From contig JABLXC010000006.1 of assembly GCA_013178185.1 (NCBI GenBank), positions 62,001-126,000 on the forward strand: 64,000 bases of DNA, given 5' to 3'. Of the stretch, positions 43,594-52,845 are shown piece after piece; within the stretch, counting starts at the first letter, position 1; each line of letters opens with the position of its first letter. The stretch is from Anaerolineae bacterium (GTDB lineage: Bacteria > Chloroflexota > Anaerolineae > Anaerolineales > Anaerolineaceae). The notes under the pieces are model-generated. The model ran no database searches and was not told the DNA's origin. It worked only from the letters and a program-made list of their open reading frames with translations. A program made the position numbers and the translations under genes.

Positions 43594-45093
43594 TCAGGCG
43601 TCAGATTCGAGTTTGGCCGGGTTTGGGCGTTGGCTGGCGTTTAACAATACCCTGACTTTTTCATGAAATTCGGCTTCGCCCAATCCCAACAAAGTGTCTC
43701 CTGCCTGGAGAATTATGCCGCCATTCGGTAGGATGAATTCTTCTCCGCGCGCAACCAGCACCACCAGATATTCCGGCGGAAGAGAGATTTCATAAATAGC
43801 TTTTCCAATGGCCCAGGAATGAAGCGGGACTTGCGTTTCTTTTAGAATCCCTTTCCACTCCCCTTCTGGGACGTATTCAATCGGATAACGTCGTTTGGGG
43901 GGTTCCTTGGTGCTGATATTCAGCCACTTTGCGACAAACGGGATGCTCGTTCCCTGCAGCAAAACGGAGGTAATGACGACGAAGAATACTACATTGAAAA
44001 TTAATTCAGATTGTGGGAGCCCGGCCAGTTTTGGGTAGGTTGCCAGAATGATGGGCACCGCGCCGCGCAGTCCCACCCAGGAAATAAATCCTTTTTCAGA
44101 GAGCGACAGGCGGGTAAAAATTAGCGAGATCAGCACACTCAGCGGGCGGGCGATGAAGATAAGCGCCAGGGAAATGGCCAGGCCGGGCAAGATGATCATC
44201 ATAACCCGCGATGGAAAAACTAACAATCCTAAGGTTAGAAACATCGTAATTTGCATCAGCCACGCCAGACCATCATAAAAACGCAACAGACTACGCTTGT
44301 GTAAAAATTCTTCTCGGCTCATGACCAATCCAGCTACATATACTGCCAGAAAACCGCTGCCATCGGCGAGAGTAGCCAAACCAAAAGCCAGAAAAATTGT
44401 CCCTAAAGAGAGTACCGGGTATAGACCCTCATACCCTAATTTCAGGCGGTTGGTGAGATACAAAGTCATCTTGCCCGAAAGATAACCGACCATTCCCCCG
44501 ATAACCATCTGAAGCAAGAAAAGTGGTAGAAGGTTTAGGATAGATTTCTCAGGGTGGAGAGCTAACTCGATCAACCCGATGGTCAGAAATACTGCCATGG
44601 GATCATTGCTCCCGGATTCCAGTTCCAGCAGCGGTCTTAATTTACCTTTGAGGTGAAGCCCTTTTGACCGCAGTATTGAAAAAACCGCCGCGGCGTCAGT
44701 GGAAGAAACGATGGCCCCCAACAGAATGCTTTCTATCCATGAGATATCCAGAATTACGCGAACTACCCCTCCCGTTATTAGAGCCGTCAGCAATACTCCC
44801 AACGTTGCCAGGGTGATCGATTCTTTATACACCGGACGGATGCTTTCGAAATTTGTATCCAACCCACCCGAAAACAGGATGATAACTAACGCGACTACCC
44901 CGATATATTGTGCCAGAGTTGGATCATCGAAATAAATTCCCCCAGGCCCGTCAGACCCCGCCAGCATTCCAAGCGCAAGAAACAATAATAATGCTGGGAT
45001 GCCAAATCGGTCAGAAATTTTACTGGCAGCAACGCTGATAATGAGAAAGATGGCGACAATGATCAAAGTTGTTTCAAAGGAAATTTCAATCAT
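43594..45093 (-). CDS. K+/H+ or Na+/H+ antiporter (CvrA/NhaP2 type)
   Basis: Start at ATG 45093 (MIEISFETTLIIVAIF), which opens directly into the first membrane helix. The frame reaches 45213, but the extra 40 residues are basic and not family-like. 499 aa. CPA1 exchanger domain of about 12 helices (1-385) with SSTDAAAVFSILR and ELESGSNDPMAVFLT. A TrkA_C-type regulatory domain forms about residues 400-480 (EYLVVLVARGEEFILPNGGIILQAGD). The RCK_N half is absent. Probably pH and K+ homeostasis. A TATAAT lies 6 nt before the ATG. Confidence 0.88.
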   Translation of the reverse strand: MIEISFETTLIIVAIFLIISVAASKISDRFGIPALLLFLALGMLAGSDGPGGIYFDDPTLAQYIGVVALVIILFSGGLDTNFESIRPVYKESITLATLGVLLTALITGGVVRVILDISWIESILLGAIVSSTDAAAVFSILRSKGLHLKGKLRPLLELESGSNDPMAVFLTIGLIELALHPEKSILNLLPLFLLQMVIGGMVGYLSGKMTLYLTNRLKLGYEGLYPVLSLGTIFLAFGLATLADGSGFLAVYVAGLVMSREEFLHKRSLLRFYDGLAWLMQITMFLTLGLLVFPSRVMMIILPGLAISLALIFIARPLSVLISLIFTRLSLSEKGFISWVGLRGAVPIILATYPKLAGLPQSELIFNVVFFVVITSVLLQGTSIPFVAKWLNISTKEPPKRRYPIEYVPEGEWKGILKETQVPLHSWAIGKAIYEISLPPEYLVVLVARGEEFILPNGGIILQAGDTLLGLGEAEFHEKVRVLLNASQRPNPAKLESDA

Positions 45094-45099
45094 GATCTT

Positions 45100-45105
45100 A
45101 TTATA
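45100..45105 (-). promoter_or_regulatory. -10 element placed for a leaderless antiporter message
   Basis: On the minus strand a perfect TATAAT ends 6 nt before ATG 45093, so transcription could begin at or near the start codon. No Shine-Dalgarno is visible. The -35 region is poor, so this is tentative. Confidence 0.35.
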
Positions 45106-45231
45106 CGTGAGGAGTTCGATCTGATCTAAAAAAACCATTTTATTAGGATGGGGCCGATAACAAATTGTCCTTTTAGGCTTTCTTTTCTCGCGCCGAATAG
45201 CGTTTGTTATCAATAAGCTGGTGTATTAAGC

Positions 45232-45254
45232 AAAAAGGGCTGCATTGGCAGCCC
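45232..45254 (-). terminator. Terminator of the aldehyde dehydrogenase gene
   Basis: On the minus strand GGGCTGC and GCAGCCC form a perfect 7-bp stem with a 4-nt loop, directly followed by TTTTT. It lies about 43 nt after the stop. Confidence 0.88.
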
Positions 45255-45296
45255 CAGGATCATTAACCTGTAACTTACACAACAGGTTTTGTGCGT

Positions 45297-46796
45297 TTAT
45301 TGCCGGGTTGGAACCCAGATGGATTTAACCTCAGTTACAGCTTCGATCGCTTCGAAGCTGTTGTCGCGCCCGTAGCCGCTTTGTTTGTAACCGCCGAAGG
45401 GGGCGTTTGGCGCAAAGAAATCATACGTATTGATCCATACGACGCCGGCCTCGATTTTGGAGGCGATGCGATGCGCCCTGGCCAGATTGGTAGTCCAGAT
45501 ACCCGCCGCCAGGCCATAGGTAGTATTGTTAGCGCGCCTTATGAGTTCTTCTTCCGTATCGAAGGAGTAGATATTGACCACCGGGCCAAAAATTTCCTCA
45601 TGGCTGATGCGTGCCTCGTCCGCGACCTCTGTGAAGATGGTGGGCGGGAGATAGAAGCCGCCTTCGGGTACGCTGGGCGGTTTCAGGCGTTTTCCACCAC
45701 TCAGCAATTTTGCGCCAGATTGAATGCCGTCCTGGATATAACCTGTAACGGTGTTGAACTGAGCCTCGTCCACAATTGGGCCTAAATCGGTTTCCGTATC
45801 AAAGGCATGGCCAATATGAGCCTTGTTTGCCAGTTCCAACATGCCTGCAACAACATGCTCATAGACAGGTTTTTGAACATACAGGCGGCAGCCAGCCACG
45901 CAGCTTTGCCCGGAATTGACGAAGGCAGCTTTAAATGCTCCAGGAATAGCTACATCCAGGTCGGCGTCTTCCAAAATGCAATTGGGCGCCTTGCTTCCCA
46001 GCTCTAGCGTCAGCCGCTTGATATTTACGGTCGAATTCTGAATAATCTGCCGCCCGACCTCGGTAGAACCGGTCACCTGGATCTTGTTGATACCCGGGTG
46101 GCTGGAAAGCGCCTGCCCGATCACGCCCCCCGGGCCAGTAACGATATTCAAAGCGCCTGCTGGGAGTCCAGCTTCGAGACCTAACTCACCCAACCTTAAA
46201 ATAGCCAGGGAGGCGACGGAGGCCGGTTTTAATATGACTGCATTGCCGGCAGCCAGCGCCGGGCTGATCTTTTGTGTACCATGGATCAGGGGATAATTCC
46301 AGGGAATGATGAGACCGACAACGCCGACTGGTTCTCGCCGGGTGTAAACGAATATCTCTGGGATCGAGACAGGCACTGTCTGACCGAATATTTTGCTGGG
46401 CCAGCCGGCGAAGTGATAAATATTATTCGCTGCAACCTTTGAGTCGATCATGCGAGTATGGTGCAGCGACTTGCCGTTGTCGAGCGATTCGAGCTGGGCC
46501 AGTTCTTCAGAATTCTTTTCCACCAATTCAGCAAAGCGACGCAAGATTTTTTCCCGCTCTGCCGGTAACATGCGCCCCCAGGGACCAGCCATTGCGGTCT
46601 GGGCGGCCTCGACTGCGCGGTTGATATCTTCCTGGTCTCCCGAATAGATTTCCGCTAATTTGGCCCCGTCGGAGGGATTGGTGGTAACGTATGTCTTCCC
46701 TGAGACGGAAGCTACTTTTTCGCCGCCGATGATCATTTTGATCGGCGATGAATCTAAAAACGCTTTTACATTTGGATCGATCGATTGGATTGCCAT
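45297..46796 (-). CDS. NAD(P)-dependent aldehyde dehydrogenase
   Basis: 499 aa, standard length. Coenzyme site IIPWNYPL (163-170), general base Glu265 in LTLELGSKAP, catalytic Cys299 in NSGQSCVAGC. This is the classical non-acylating ALDH (betaine, phenylacetaldehyde or succinate-semialdehyde type), not the acylating type in the BMC operon. It oxidises an aldehyde to the acid in the cytosol. Substrate is unknown. It lies beside a tungstate/molybdate transport region, but it needs no metal cofactor, so the link is probably chance. Confidence 0.92.
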   Translation of the reverse strand: MAIQSIDPNVKAFLDSSPIKMIIGGEKVASVSGKTYVTTNPSDGAKLAEIYSGDQEDINRAVEAAQTAMAGPWGRMLPAEREKILRRFAELVEKNSEELAQLESLDNGKSLHHTRMIDSKVAANNIYHFAGWPSKIFGQTVPVSIPEIFVYTRREPVGVVGLIIPWNYPLIHGTQKISPALAAGNAVILKPASVASLAILRLGELGLEAGLPAGALNIVTGPGGVIGQALSSHPGINKIQVTGSTEVGRQIIQNSTVNIKRLTLELGSKAPNCILEDADLDVAIPGAFKAAFVNSGQSCVAGCRLYVQKPVYEHVVAGMLELANKAHIGHAFDTETDLGPIVDEAQFNTVTGYIQDGIQSGAKLLSGGKRLKPPSVPEGGFYLPPTIFTEVADEARISHEEIFGPVVNIYSFDTEEELIRRANNTTYGLAAGIWTTNLARAHRIASKIEAGVVWINTYDFFAPNAPFGGYKQSGYGRDNSFEAIEAVTEVKSIWVPTRQ

Positions 46797-46969
46797 AGAG
46801 TACTCTCCTGGTTTATTGGGTCTATTTTGAAGCGGTCGCTAAAACATGGAGGCGAATAATCGAATTTCGCGCCTCTGTTATATTGTACAAAATAGGCCTT
46901 AATTATAATAATAAACTGGCTTTCAGGGCTAGTTAACCGCGGGATGAAACTAATTTTGTCAAGGATATC

Positions 46970-47792
46970 TTAGCCCTGGCCAGAGAGCACATAATCGGCG
47001 AATGCCTGAACCTATTCAATATTCGGAGAAACTTTGACAACCGTGGTCGGATAGGTTGTGGTTTCATTCAATTCATCAGGAATGACAATCTCATTACTTT
47101 CCGGTGGCTGTGGGCGTAATGTCGCTAGAATACACGATCCTTCCATCGCCTTCACCTAACAGGGCTTTGGTCAGGAGATTTTTCACGATAACCTCGTACG
47201 ATACGAGATTTTCGATAACGGTCTCCTTAAGTGTTGGGCCGTATATTGGATCCTGGGCGGCTTTATCCAGGAATTCAAGGCTGTACTGGCCTACCGGCTC
47301 TTCTTTCGCGGCGAGGATCACGTTGAGACCAGGAGTGGATAGGTTGACCAGCTCGGAAAACTTCCTGGGATTCTCCTTGGGGTAAATGATTACCAGGCGG
47401 TTCTGAGCAAAGTTCTGCTGACTTTTTTCGTCAATCCTTTCTTCATCGATACCTGCTTTCATTATGTTTTTGATTCATGCTGACAAAGACATCTCCTGGA
47501 GCCCCGCCTGAAAGCTATTGCGCTAACTATTGTGTTCCTGCGAAGTTGAATTCAACCCTGATTTTCGGATTTTTTGCTTCAAAGGCTTTACCGATTTCTG
47601 TGAAAGATTTGGTGAGAAATGCTACTACCATCACGCTTAAAGTGATGGTTTTTCGAGATGGGCGGTTACGGTTACCGTTTTACTTTTTACCGACCCCGTC
47701 GCGACTGACAGGGCGTTTGCGGCTGGCTAAGTAACAAGGGCGGCGAGAAAGATAAGAATCCCCAGTAAAGCGAAAATTGGTTTTGTTTTCAT
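46970..47792 (-). pseudogene. modA: Decayed molybdate-binding protein gene (modA)
   Basis: Read on the minus strand from ATG 47792, the translation starts MKTKPIFALLGILIFLAALV (signal peptide) and hits TAG at 47727. In other frames it continues as a recognisable ModA: FTEIGKAFEAKNPKIRVEF, NFAGTQ-stop-LAQ-stop-LSGGAPGDVF, QNRLVIIYPKENPRKFSELV, LAAKEEPVGQYSLEF, then IVIPDELNETTTYPTTVV and VQAFADYVLSGQG near 46972. I count at least three frameshifts and four in-frame stops. Three of these are TAG at positions where ModA proteins have Gln. About 270 codons remain, so nearly full length. It diverges from the intact tungstate-type operon, which may have replaced its function. Confidence 0.88.
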
Positions 47793-47880
47793 TCGAAAGC
47801 CCCCATAAATGTTTATTGCTCATATACATATTATTACTAATAAAGTACTCTTATGCACAAAAACTATATAATGTATCTGT

Positions 47881-47908
47881 TGTTACGGATCAAATATACG
47901 GTATAATA
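47881..47908 (+). promoter_or_regulatory. Promoter of the tungstate transporter operon
   Basis: TTGTTA (47881-47886) and a perfect TATAAT (47903-47908) with a 16-nt spacer, in a very AT-rich divergent region. Predicted start about 35 nt before the permease ATG at 47950. Confidence 0.55.
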
Positions 47909-47949
47909 AATTAGACTTTAAATAAATAAATTATAAGTAAAAGTGAGAC

Positions 47950-48657
47950 ATGCAACAATTACTTGACGGTATTCTTGAAGGCTTGCGGCTTCTCTTTACG
48001 GGAGATGCCGTTTTGTGGGAAATCATCTACCTCTCTGGCAGGATCAGCGGGATTGCCTTGGTGATTAGCGCGGTTCTAGGCATCCCGTTTGGCGCTTTTC
48101 TTGGCCTGGCGCGATTTCGCGGCCGTCGTCTTGTGCAGGCAATTGTCTATACCGGTATGGGGCTGCCTCCTGTGGTGGTTGGGCTTGCGGTTTATCTGCT
48201 TCTTTCACGCAGCGGGATTTTGGGGCATCTCAATTGGTCCTGGATCCCGCAACTTTTCACGGTCCCTGCAATGATTGTTGCCCAGGTGATTATCGCCACG
48301 CCGCTTGTTGTTGGGTATACCATGGCTGCCGTTTCTGAGGTAAATCCTGATTTGCGCATTCAGGTGCGTTCTTTAGGGGCGACGCCTTTGCAGATTACCC
48401 TAGCTGTTCTGTGCGAAGCGCGTCTTGGGATTATTGTTGCCCTGGTTGGCGGGTTAGGCAGTATCATCTCCGAGGTGGGCGCTGTGATGATGGTAGGGGG
48501 AAATATTGAAGGTTCTACTCGTGTTCTGACAACAGCTATCATGCTGGAGACCCGGCGGGGAAACTTGGATCTGGCTATCGGTCTGGGGATGGTATTACTT
48601 CTCCTGGCGTTCCTCATCAACTTTGGGGTTACCCAATTACAAGGGAAGGGGAATTGA
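47950..48657 (+). CDS. tupB: Tungstate ABC importer permease (TupB type)
   Basis: 235 aa, about six membrane helices. GMGLPPVVVGLAVYLLLSRSG and ISEVGAVMMVGGNIEGSTRVLTTAI are signatures of TupB/WtpB-like permeases, as is the ATPase-docking region QVRSLGATPLQI. The product should import tungstate (or molybdate) with the next two genes. Its stop overlaps the ATPase start by one base. Confidence 0.88.
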   Translation: MQQLLDGILEGLRLLFTGDAVLWEIIYLSGRISGIALVISAVLGIPFGAFLGLARFRGRRLVQAIVYTGMGLPPVVVGLAVYLLLSRSGILGHLNWSWIPQLFTVPAMIVAQVIIATPLVVGYTMAAVSEVNPDLRIQVRSLGATPLQITLAVLCEARLGIIVALVGGLGSIISEVGAVMMVGGNIEGSTRVLTTAIMLETRRGNLDLAIGLGMVLLLLAFLINFGVTQLQGKGN

Positions 48658-49379
48658 TGGCCAAGATCTACGATTTGCAAAACGTAAAAAGGGTTTACGA
48701 AAGTCGGACGGTTGTTGATATTGACACCCTTGAAATCGAAGACGGAGAAATTCTGGCAATTGTCGGGCCGAGCGGCGCGGGAAAATCCACACTTCTTCGC
48801 CTCTTGAACTTTCTTGAATATGCCGATAGCGGGTTGATTCGCTATAAGGGTCAGGAGGTAAACGCGCAGCTCCCCTTAGATTTTCGCCGCCAGGTTACCA
48901 CAGTATTTCAGCGGCCAGCACTACTTCAGGGCAGCGTAGAAGAGAACGTAGTTTACGGCTTGCGCTTGAGGGGAAAGAAGAACGGCAAAGGAGAAGTTCT
49001 TGAAGTCATTACCCGGATGGGGTTAGAAAAACTTCGGCGTGCTCGGGCGCGCACGCTTTCGGGCGGCGAAGCGCAACGCGTGGCGCTAGCCCGCGCCGTG
49101 GTGGTCCGGCCTGCAGTTCTCCTGTTGGATGAGCCTACTGCTAATTTAGATCCCTATAACATCAGTTTGATCGAAGAAGTCGTTCGAGAGATCAACCGGG
49201 TTCAAAAAACAACCATCGTGCTCGTAACGCATAATGTTTTCCAGGCCAAGCGGATGGCGCATCGCATCGCGTTGATGCTTTCTGGAAAAATCGTTGAACT
49301 ATCCCGCACGCAAGACTTTTTTGATCACCCTCGTGACCCGCGCACCCGCGCTTTCGCGAATGGCGAGATGATCTATTGA
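48657..49379 (+). CDS. tupC: Tungstate ABC importer ATPase (TupC type)
   Basis: ATG 48657 overlaps the tupB stop (TGATG). The TTG at 48654 is not needed. 240 aa. Walker A GPSGAGKST (about 35-43), signature LSGGE, Walker B LLLDEP, H-loop THN. Short, without the TOBE domain that molybdate ATPases (ModC) carry, which fits TupC. It couples ATP to uptake of the oxyanion. Confidence 0.88.
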   Translation: MAKIYDLQNVKRVYESRTVVDIDTLEIEDGEILAIVGPSGAGKSTLLRLLNFLEYADSGLIRYKGQEVNAQLPLDFRRQVTTVFQRPALLQGSVEENVVYGLRLRGKKNGKGEVLEVITRMGLEKLRRARARTLSGGEAQRVALARAVVVRPAVLLLDEPTANLDPYNISLIEEVVREINRVQKTTIVLVTHNVFQAKRMAHRIALMLSGKIVELSRTQDFFDHPRDPRTRAFANGEMIY

Positions 49380-49403
49380 CAAATTCTTTTCAAGGCGGGT
49401 TGT

Positions 49404-50342
49404 ATGTTTCAAAAAATGAGTTTCTACAAAATATTGGTTGCGTTGATTTTGTCTATGCTGCTGGTTGCAGCTTGTGCGCCGACGGCAACGCCAACCGCAG
49501 AATCGGTGGCGGTTCCAACGCAAGCACCGCCCACCAAAGCGCCGAAGCTAGCGTTCACCAATACCGAAATCCAGCAACCCCAGGAGATGATCCTGGCAAC
49601 CACCTCAAGCACCCAGGATTCTGGGTTGCTGGATTACTTGCTGCCGGATTTTGATAAAGAATTCAACATTAAAACCAAAGTGATTGCTGTCGGATCTGGA
49701 CAGGCGCTCCAGATGGGGAAAGATGGCGACGCCGATGTCCTGCTCATACACTCACCAGCCGCAGAAAAAGAGTTCATGGATGCGGGGGATGGCGTGCGCC
49801 GTGAGGATGTGATGTATAACGATTTCGTCATCGTTGGCCCCGCAGAAGACCCGGCGAAAATTACCGGCCTGAAGACATCTGTGGATGCATTCAAAGCCAT
49901 TGCTGAAAGTGAATCGAAATTTGTTTCCCGTGGCGACGATTCTGGTACACATGTAAAAGAGAAGAACATCTGGAAAAAAGCGGAACTTGAACCAGTGGGC
50001 GACTGGTATGTTTCTGCAGGTCAAAATATGGGTGCTGTTTTAACGATGGCTGATGAATTGCAAGGGTACACGCTGAGCGACCGGGCGACCTACCTGGCTT
50101 TTTTGCAGCAGGGGTTGAGTCTAAAGATTATGGTTGAAGGGGATAGCTCTTTGTTGAATCCTTACGGCGTCATCGCTGTAAATCCAGCTAAGAGCCCAAA
50201 GATCAGAAACGACCTTGCTAACCAATTCATTGACTGGATCATTTCTATCCCGGTGCAGGAAAAAATACAGGTTTTCAAGAAAGAGGAGTTAGGCCAATCG
50301 CTTTTCTACCCCAGTTCCAAATTGTGGCAGGAAGCAAAATAA
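49404..50342 (+). CDS. tupA: Tungstate-binding lipoprotein (TupA type)
   Basis: 312 aa. Signal peptide with lipobox VAAC, then a Thr/Ala/Pro linker (to about 50). The binding domain starts LATTSSTQDSGLLDYLLPDF, the TTS-type oxyanion site that marks TupA. DVLLIHSPAAEKEFMDAG, NDFVIVGP and SRGDDSGTHVKEKNIW are other family hallmarks. Binding of tungstate over molybdate is the family norm. The gene comes last, after tupB and tupC, not first as is common. Confidence 0.9.
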   Translation: MFQKMSFYKILVALILSMLLVAACAPTATPTAESVAVPTQAPPTKAPKLAFTNTEIQQPQEMILATTSSTQDSGLLDYLLPDFDKEFNIKTKVIAVGSGQALQMGKDGDADVLLIHSPAAEKEFMDAGDGVRREDVMYNDFVIVGPAEDPAKITGLKTSVDAFKAIAESESKFVSRGDDSGTHVKEKNIWKKAELEPVGDWYVSAGQNMGAVLTMADELQGYTLSDRATYLAFLQQGLSLKIMVEGDSSLLNPYGVIAVNPAKSPKIRNDLANQFIDWIISIPVQEKIQVFKKEELGQSLFYPSSKLWQEAK

Positions 50343-50383
50343 CCGGCTCCGGCGCTTTTTTGTGTTATCTTAAAAAAACAGCT

Positions 50384-51484
50384 TTAGAGTTCAATTTGCA
50401 TTCCAGTGTTCGCGCTTTCATAGCCCTGCATCTGCCCTATAACCTGGCGGCCAGCGCTGGATTGTAACCAGTTGAACAGCGTAAGCAGGGGTTCCTGCTT
50501 TGCGATCTGCGTATGGGCTACCAGATCGTAGCACTCCTGCGCTAAAAAGACAAAACCCAGTTGAAAAGCCAGCGCTGCCGATTCTAATCCAAGACCCACA
50601 TCTGCCTTTCCCTCTGCAATGGTACGCGCCACTTCGGAATGGGTGGTTTTTTCATTCTCATAGCCATTAATTTGAGAAGAAGATATTCCTAAACGCTCCA
50701 AATTCGCATCCAGCCATACTCTGGTGCCGGATCCCGCCTGACGATTGACAAACTGTATCTGAGGGCGTGTCAGGTCTTGCAGACGGTGAATGCCCTGAGG
50801 ATTCCCAGGGGCCACAATTAACCCCATGCGCCTTTCTGCCAGGCGGGCCACGGTGATCTGCTTGCCCGGAAACAGTTTTCGAATATAGGGCAAATTGTAG
50901 GTATCGGTCTCGGCATCCCACAGATGAGTGCCGGCTAGATCTGCCCGTCCGTCTGCCAGTGCGATCAGCCCGCCAAGGCTACCTGAAAAAACCAACTGCA
51001 TGGTTGAATTGGGAATGATCTCTCGAATATGCCCGGCCAGCCAGGTGATGACCATGTCGTGGCTGCCGTAAAATCGTATAATAGCGCTTGCTTCGGCGTC
51101 AGGTTCGTGCTGTAGTCCTCTCCAGTGATCCAGCGCCAGACTAAAAGCCTGTTGCACTTCCGGAAGATCATAGCCAGTGGTAAGCACTTCTAAGAGAAAA
51201 GCTTCGGCTTTGTGAACCAGGGTTGCCTTTCGCAGCGGCCCGTGCGCCAGAATTTGAGCCTGTTCAATCTGCCTGCTTACATGCGTGCCCTTTCCAGCCT
51301 GGCTAATGATCAACCCTTGCTGCGCCAGTTCTTGATAAGCCCGCTGGACGGTGCCTGGGGTGCAACGCCATTTATTCGTCAATTCCCGAATAGAGGGCAA
51401 CCGGTCATTGGGCTGCAGGATGCCGTTCAGGATATCCTGGCGGATCGATTCCGCTATGCGTTTATATAAAAAGGTTTCACCCAT
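50384..51484 (-). CDS. GntR-type HTH fused to periplasmic-binding-like domain
   Basis: 366 aa, cytosolic. Winged helix of the GntR/YtrA kind (about 5-75, PSIRELTNKWRCTPGTVQRAYQ), then a domain (about 140-360) of the molybdate-binding PBP type: GSHDMVITWLAG, VFSGSLGGLIALADGRADLAG, VNRQAGSGTRVWLDANL, HSEVARTIAEGKADVGLGLES. This is the COG1910-like architecture of oxyanion-sensing regulators. It is convergent with tupA, so it most likely senses molybdate or tungstate inside the cell and controls the tup operon. Confidence 0.85.
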   Translation of the reverse strand: MGETFLYKRIAESIRQDILNGILQPNDRLPSIRELTNKWRCTPGTVQRAYQELAQQGLIISQAGKGTHVSRQIEQAQILAHGPLRKATLVHKAEAFLLEVLTTGYDLPEVQQAFSLALDHWRGLQHEPDAEASAIIRFYGSHDMVITWLAGHIREIIPNSTMQLVFSGSLGGLIALADGRADLAGTHLWDAETDTYNLPYIRKLFPGKQITVARLAERRMGLIVAPGNPQGIHRLQDLTRPQIQFVNRQAGSGTRVWLDANLERLGISSSQINGYENEKTTHSEVARTIAEGKADVGLGLESAALAFQLGFVFLAQECYDLVAHTQIAKQEPLLTLFNWLQSSAGRQVIGQMQGYESANTGMQIEL

Positions 51485-51823
51485 CTTTTTTCTTATATTC
51501 TTGAATTTTGGTTGCCGCCATGATGTGATATCAGACCAATCTCAGTATACCGATATCTGGAAAAATCAGCAAATTTTGCTAAAGCGAAAATGATTACACT
51601 CCTTAAAACCTGGTCTTTAGATGAATTCCGGCATCGGGTTTGTTGGACTCCTTCCGATCAGGTGAAACTGGAATGAGAGTCATTAACCATTTATTAGTTT
51701 GTGATAACATTCTGCAAGACTTGTAATTCCAGGCAATCACTATTGCTCATCAACGAACTGCATTCAGGGCATTTGTTGACCAAGGATTTTTTTAATTTTT
51801 TGGATAATCATAGTGGAGGGATG
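51485..51823. other. Intergenic region between regulator and aldolase
   Basis: About 340 bases, divergent between the regulator (minus) and the aldolase (plus). I see no gene. It has an AT-rich middle and two GATATC words at 51527 and 51552 that may be part of an operator, and ends with the aldolase ribosome-binding site GGAGG (51815-51819). No convincing promoter hexamers could be fixed. Confidence 0.5.
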
Positions 51824-52606
51824 ATGGCTGGTTTGAAAGGGAATTTTCTCAAAGAAAGAATGAGACGCGGGGAAAAGGTCATAGGCGGTTGGATTACGCT
51901 AACGGATCCGATTATGGGGCGCATTTTCTCACAGGTGGGGTTTGATTTTGTAATGATTGACCTGGAACATTCGGCGATCAATCAGGAAACTTTGCAAACC
52001 ATGCTGTTAATGTTCGAGGGGACACAATCTTGTCCCATTGTAAGGGTGCCAGGGCATGATCCGGTCTGGGTAAAATGGGCGCTGGATTCAGGCGCGGAAG
52101 GAATTTTGTTCCCTAACGTCAGAACTGAACGAGAAGCTCGCCAGGTTGTGCAGATGGCGAAGTATCCCCCCCAGGGAATACGAGGTTTTTTCCCGCGCGT
52201 GGCGTCCAACCTCACAACTAAAATGAGTGAGTATATGGATGGCATTAACGACCGCATTAATGTGTGGATACAAATTGAAGATATCCAGGCTGTTGACCAT
52301 CTTGACGAGCTTTTCTCTGTCGAGGGGGTGGATGCGGTTTTAGTGGGGCCGGCTGACCTTTCGTTGTCGATGGGAATTTTATTTCAATGGGAACATCTGG
52401 AATTTCAGCGGGCGATCCAAAAAATACTGGAAAGCGGGGCAAACCATCATCTACCGGTTGGGTACCCGGCGGATGATACCGCTGAGAAAGCCCTGTCTTG
52501 CCTCCGGCAGGGTTTTCAGTTTGTCACAACAGGGATGGACAGTCTCCTGGTGCAGCGCGCGGCGCGAGACGTTTTGGAAGAAATTAAAAAAGGGTGGGAG
52601 GCCTGA
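51824..52606 (+). CDS. HpcH/HpaI-family class II aldolase
   Basis: Start at ATG 51824, 4 nt after GGAGG. The ATG at 51821 is too close, and the frame back to 51701 lacks a ribosome-binding site. 260 aa, the usual length. DFVMIDLEHSAI, WIQIEDIQAV and LVGPADLSLSMG carry the metal-binding Glu and Asp of the family. Members cleave 4-hydroxy-2-oxo acids (for example 2-keto-3-deoxy-L-rhamnonate or 4-hydroxy-2-oxoheptanedioate) to pyruvate and an aldehyde. Probably sugar-acid catabolism. It stands upstream of the ROK/xylosidase genes with its own gap. Confidence 0.9.
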   Translation: MAGLKGNFLKERMRRGEKVIGGWITLTDPIMGRIFSQVGFDFVMIDLEHSAINQETLQTMLLMFEGTQSCPIVRVPGHDPVWVKWALDSGAEGILFPNVRTEREARQVVQMAKYPPQGIRGFFPRVASNLTTKMSEYMDGINDRINVWIQIEDIQAVDHLDELFSVEGVDAVLVGPADLSLSMGILFQWEHLEFQRAIQKILESGANHHLPVGYPADDTAEKALSCLRQGFQFVTTGMDSLLVQRAARDVLEEIKKGWEA

Positions 52607-52756
52607 ATTTTAGTTTTCTTGATAAGAGCCTGCTTGACTGTTGTATTCCTATCCTAAATTTGCACCCGTGACCGACGATCACAATGTAATCTTGTAGGAG
52701 CTTTGATAGCGGATTATCCCCTGAGGACAGGTTACACATTTTATTGCAAAAACCTA

Positions 52757-52785
52757 TTGACTTGGGGATTGAAATTTCGTAGAAT
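52757..52785 (+). promoter_or_regulatory. Sigma-70 promoter of the ROK/xylosidase operon
   Basis: TTGACT (52757-52762) and TAGAAT (52780-52785), 17-nt spacer. Predicted start about 52792, directly on the operator-like repeat. Confidence 0.75.
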
Positions 52786-52791
52786 ATTCAC

Positions 52792-52816
52792 AATTCGTTT
52801 AAATTACAAACTAATT
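52792..52816. promoter_or_regulatory. XylR/ROK-type operator
   Basis: Arms AATTCGTTT (52792-52800) and AAACTAATT (52808-52816) match at 8 of 9 positions around a 7-nt spacer. This is the pattern of the XylR operator of Bacillus (TTAGTTT and AAACTAA arms). It covers the predicted transcription start, so autorepression by the ROK regulator is likely. Confidence 0.7.
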
Positions 52817-52845
52817 GGCCTTCGATATTGGGGAGGGGTTTTCAG

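Noticed and set aside
45291-45785. Plus-strand 164-codon frame opposite the aldehyde dehydrogenase gene
   Set aside because: Shadow of a complete ALDH with intact Cys and Glu. No start signal.
47477-47734. Plus-strand 85-codon frame opposite the modA remnant
   Set aside because: The minus strand translates in pieces as ModA, so the plus frame is a shadow of the pseudogene.
46970-47792. Alternative genetic code with TAG read as Gln to rescue modA
   Set aside because: Frameshifts also break the gene, and TAG acts as a normal stop elsewhere, for example at the end of the GntR gene at 31486.
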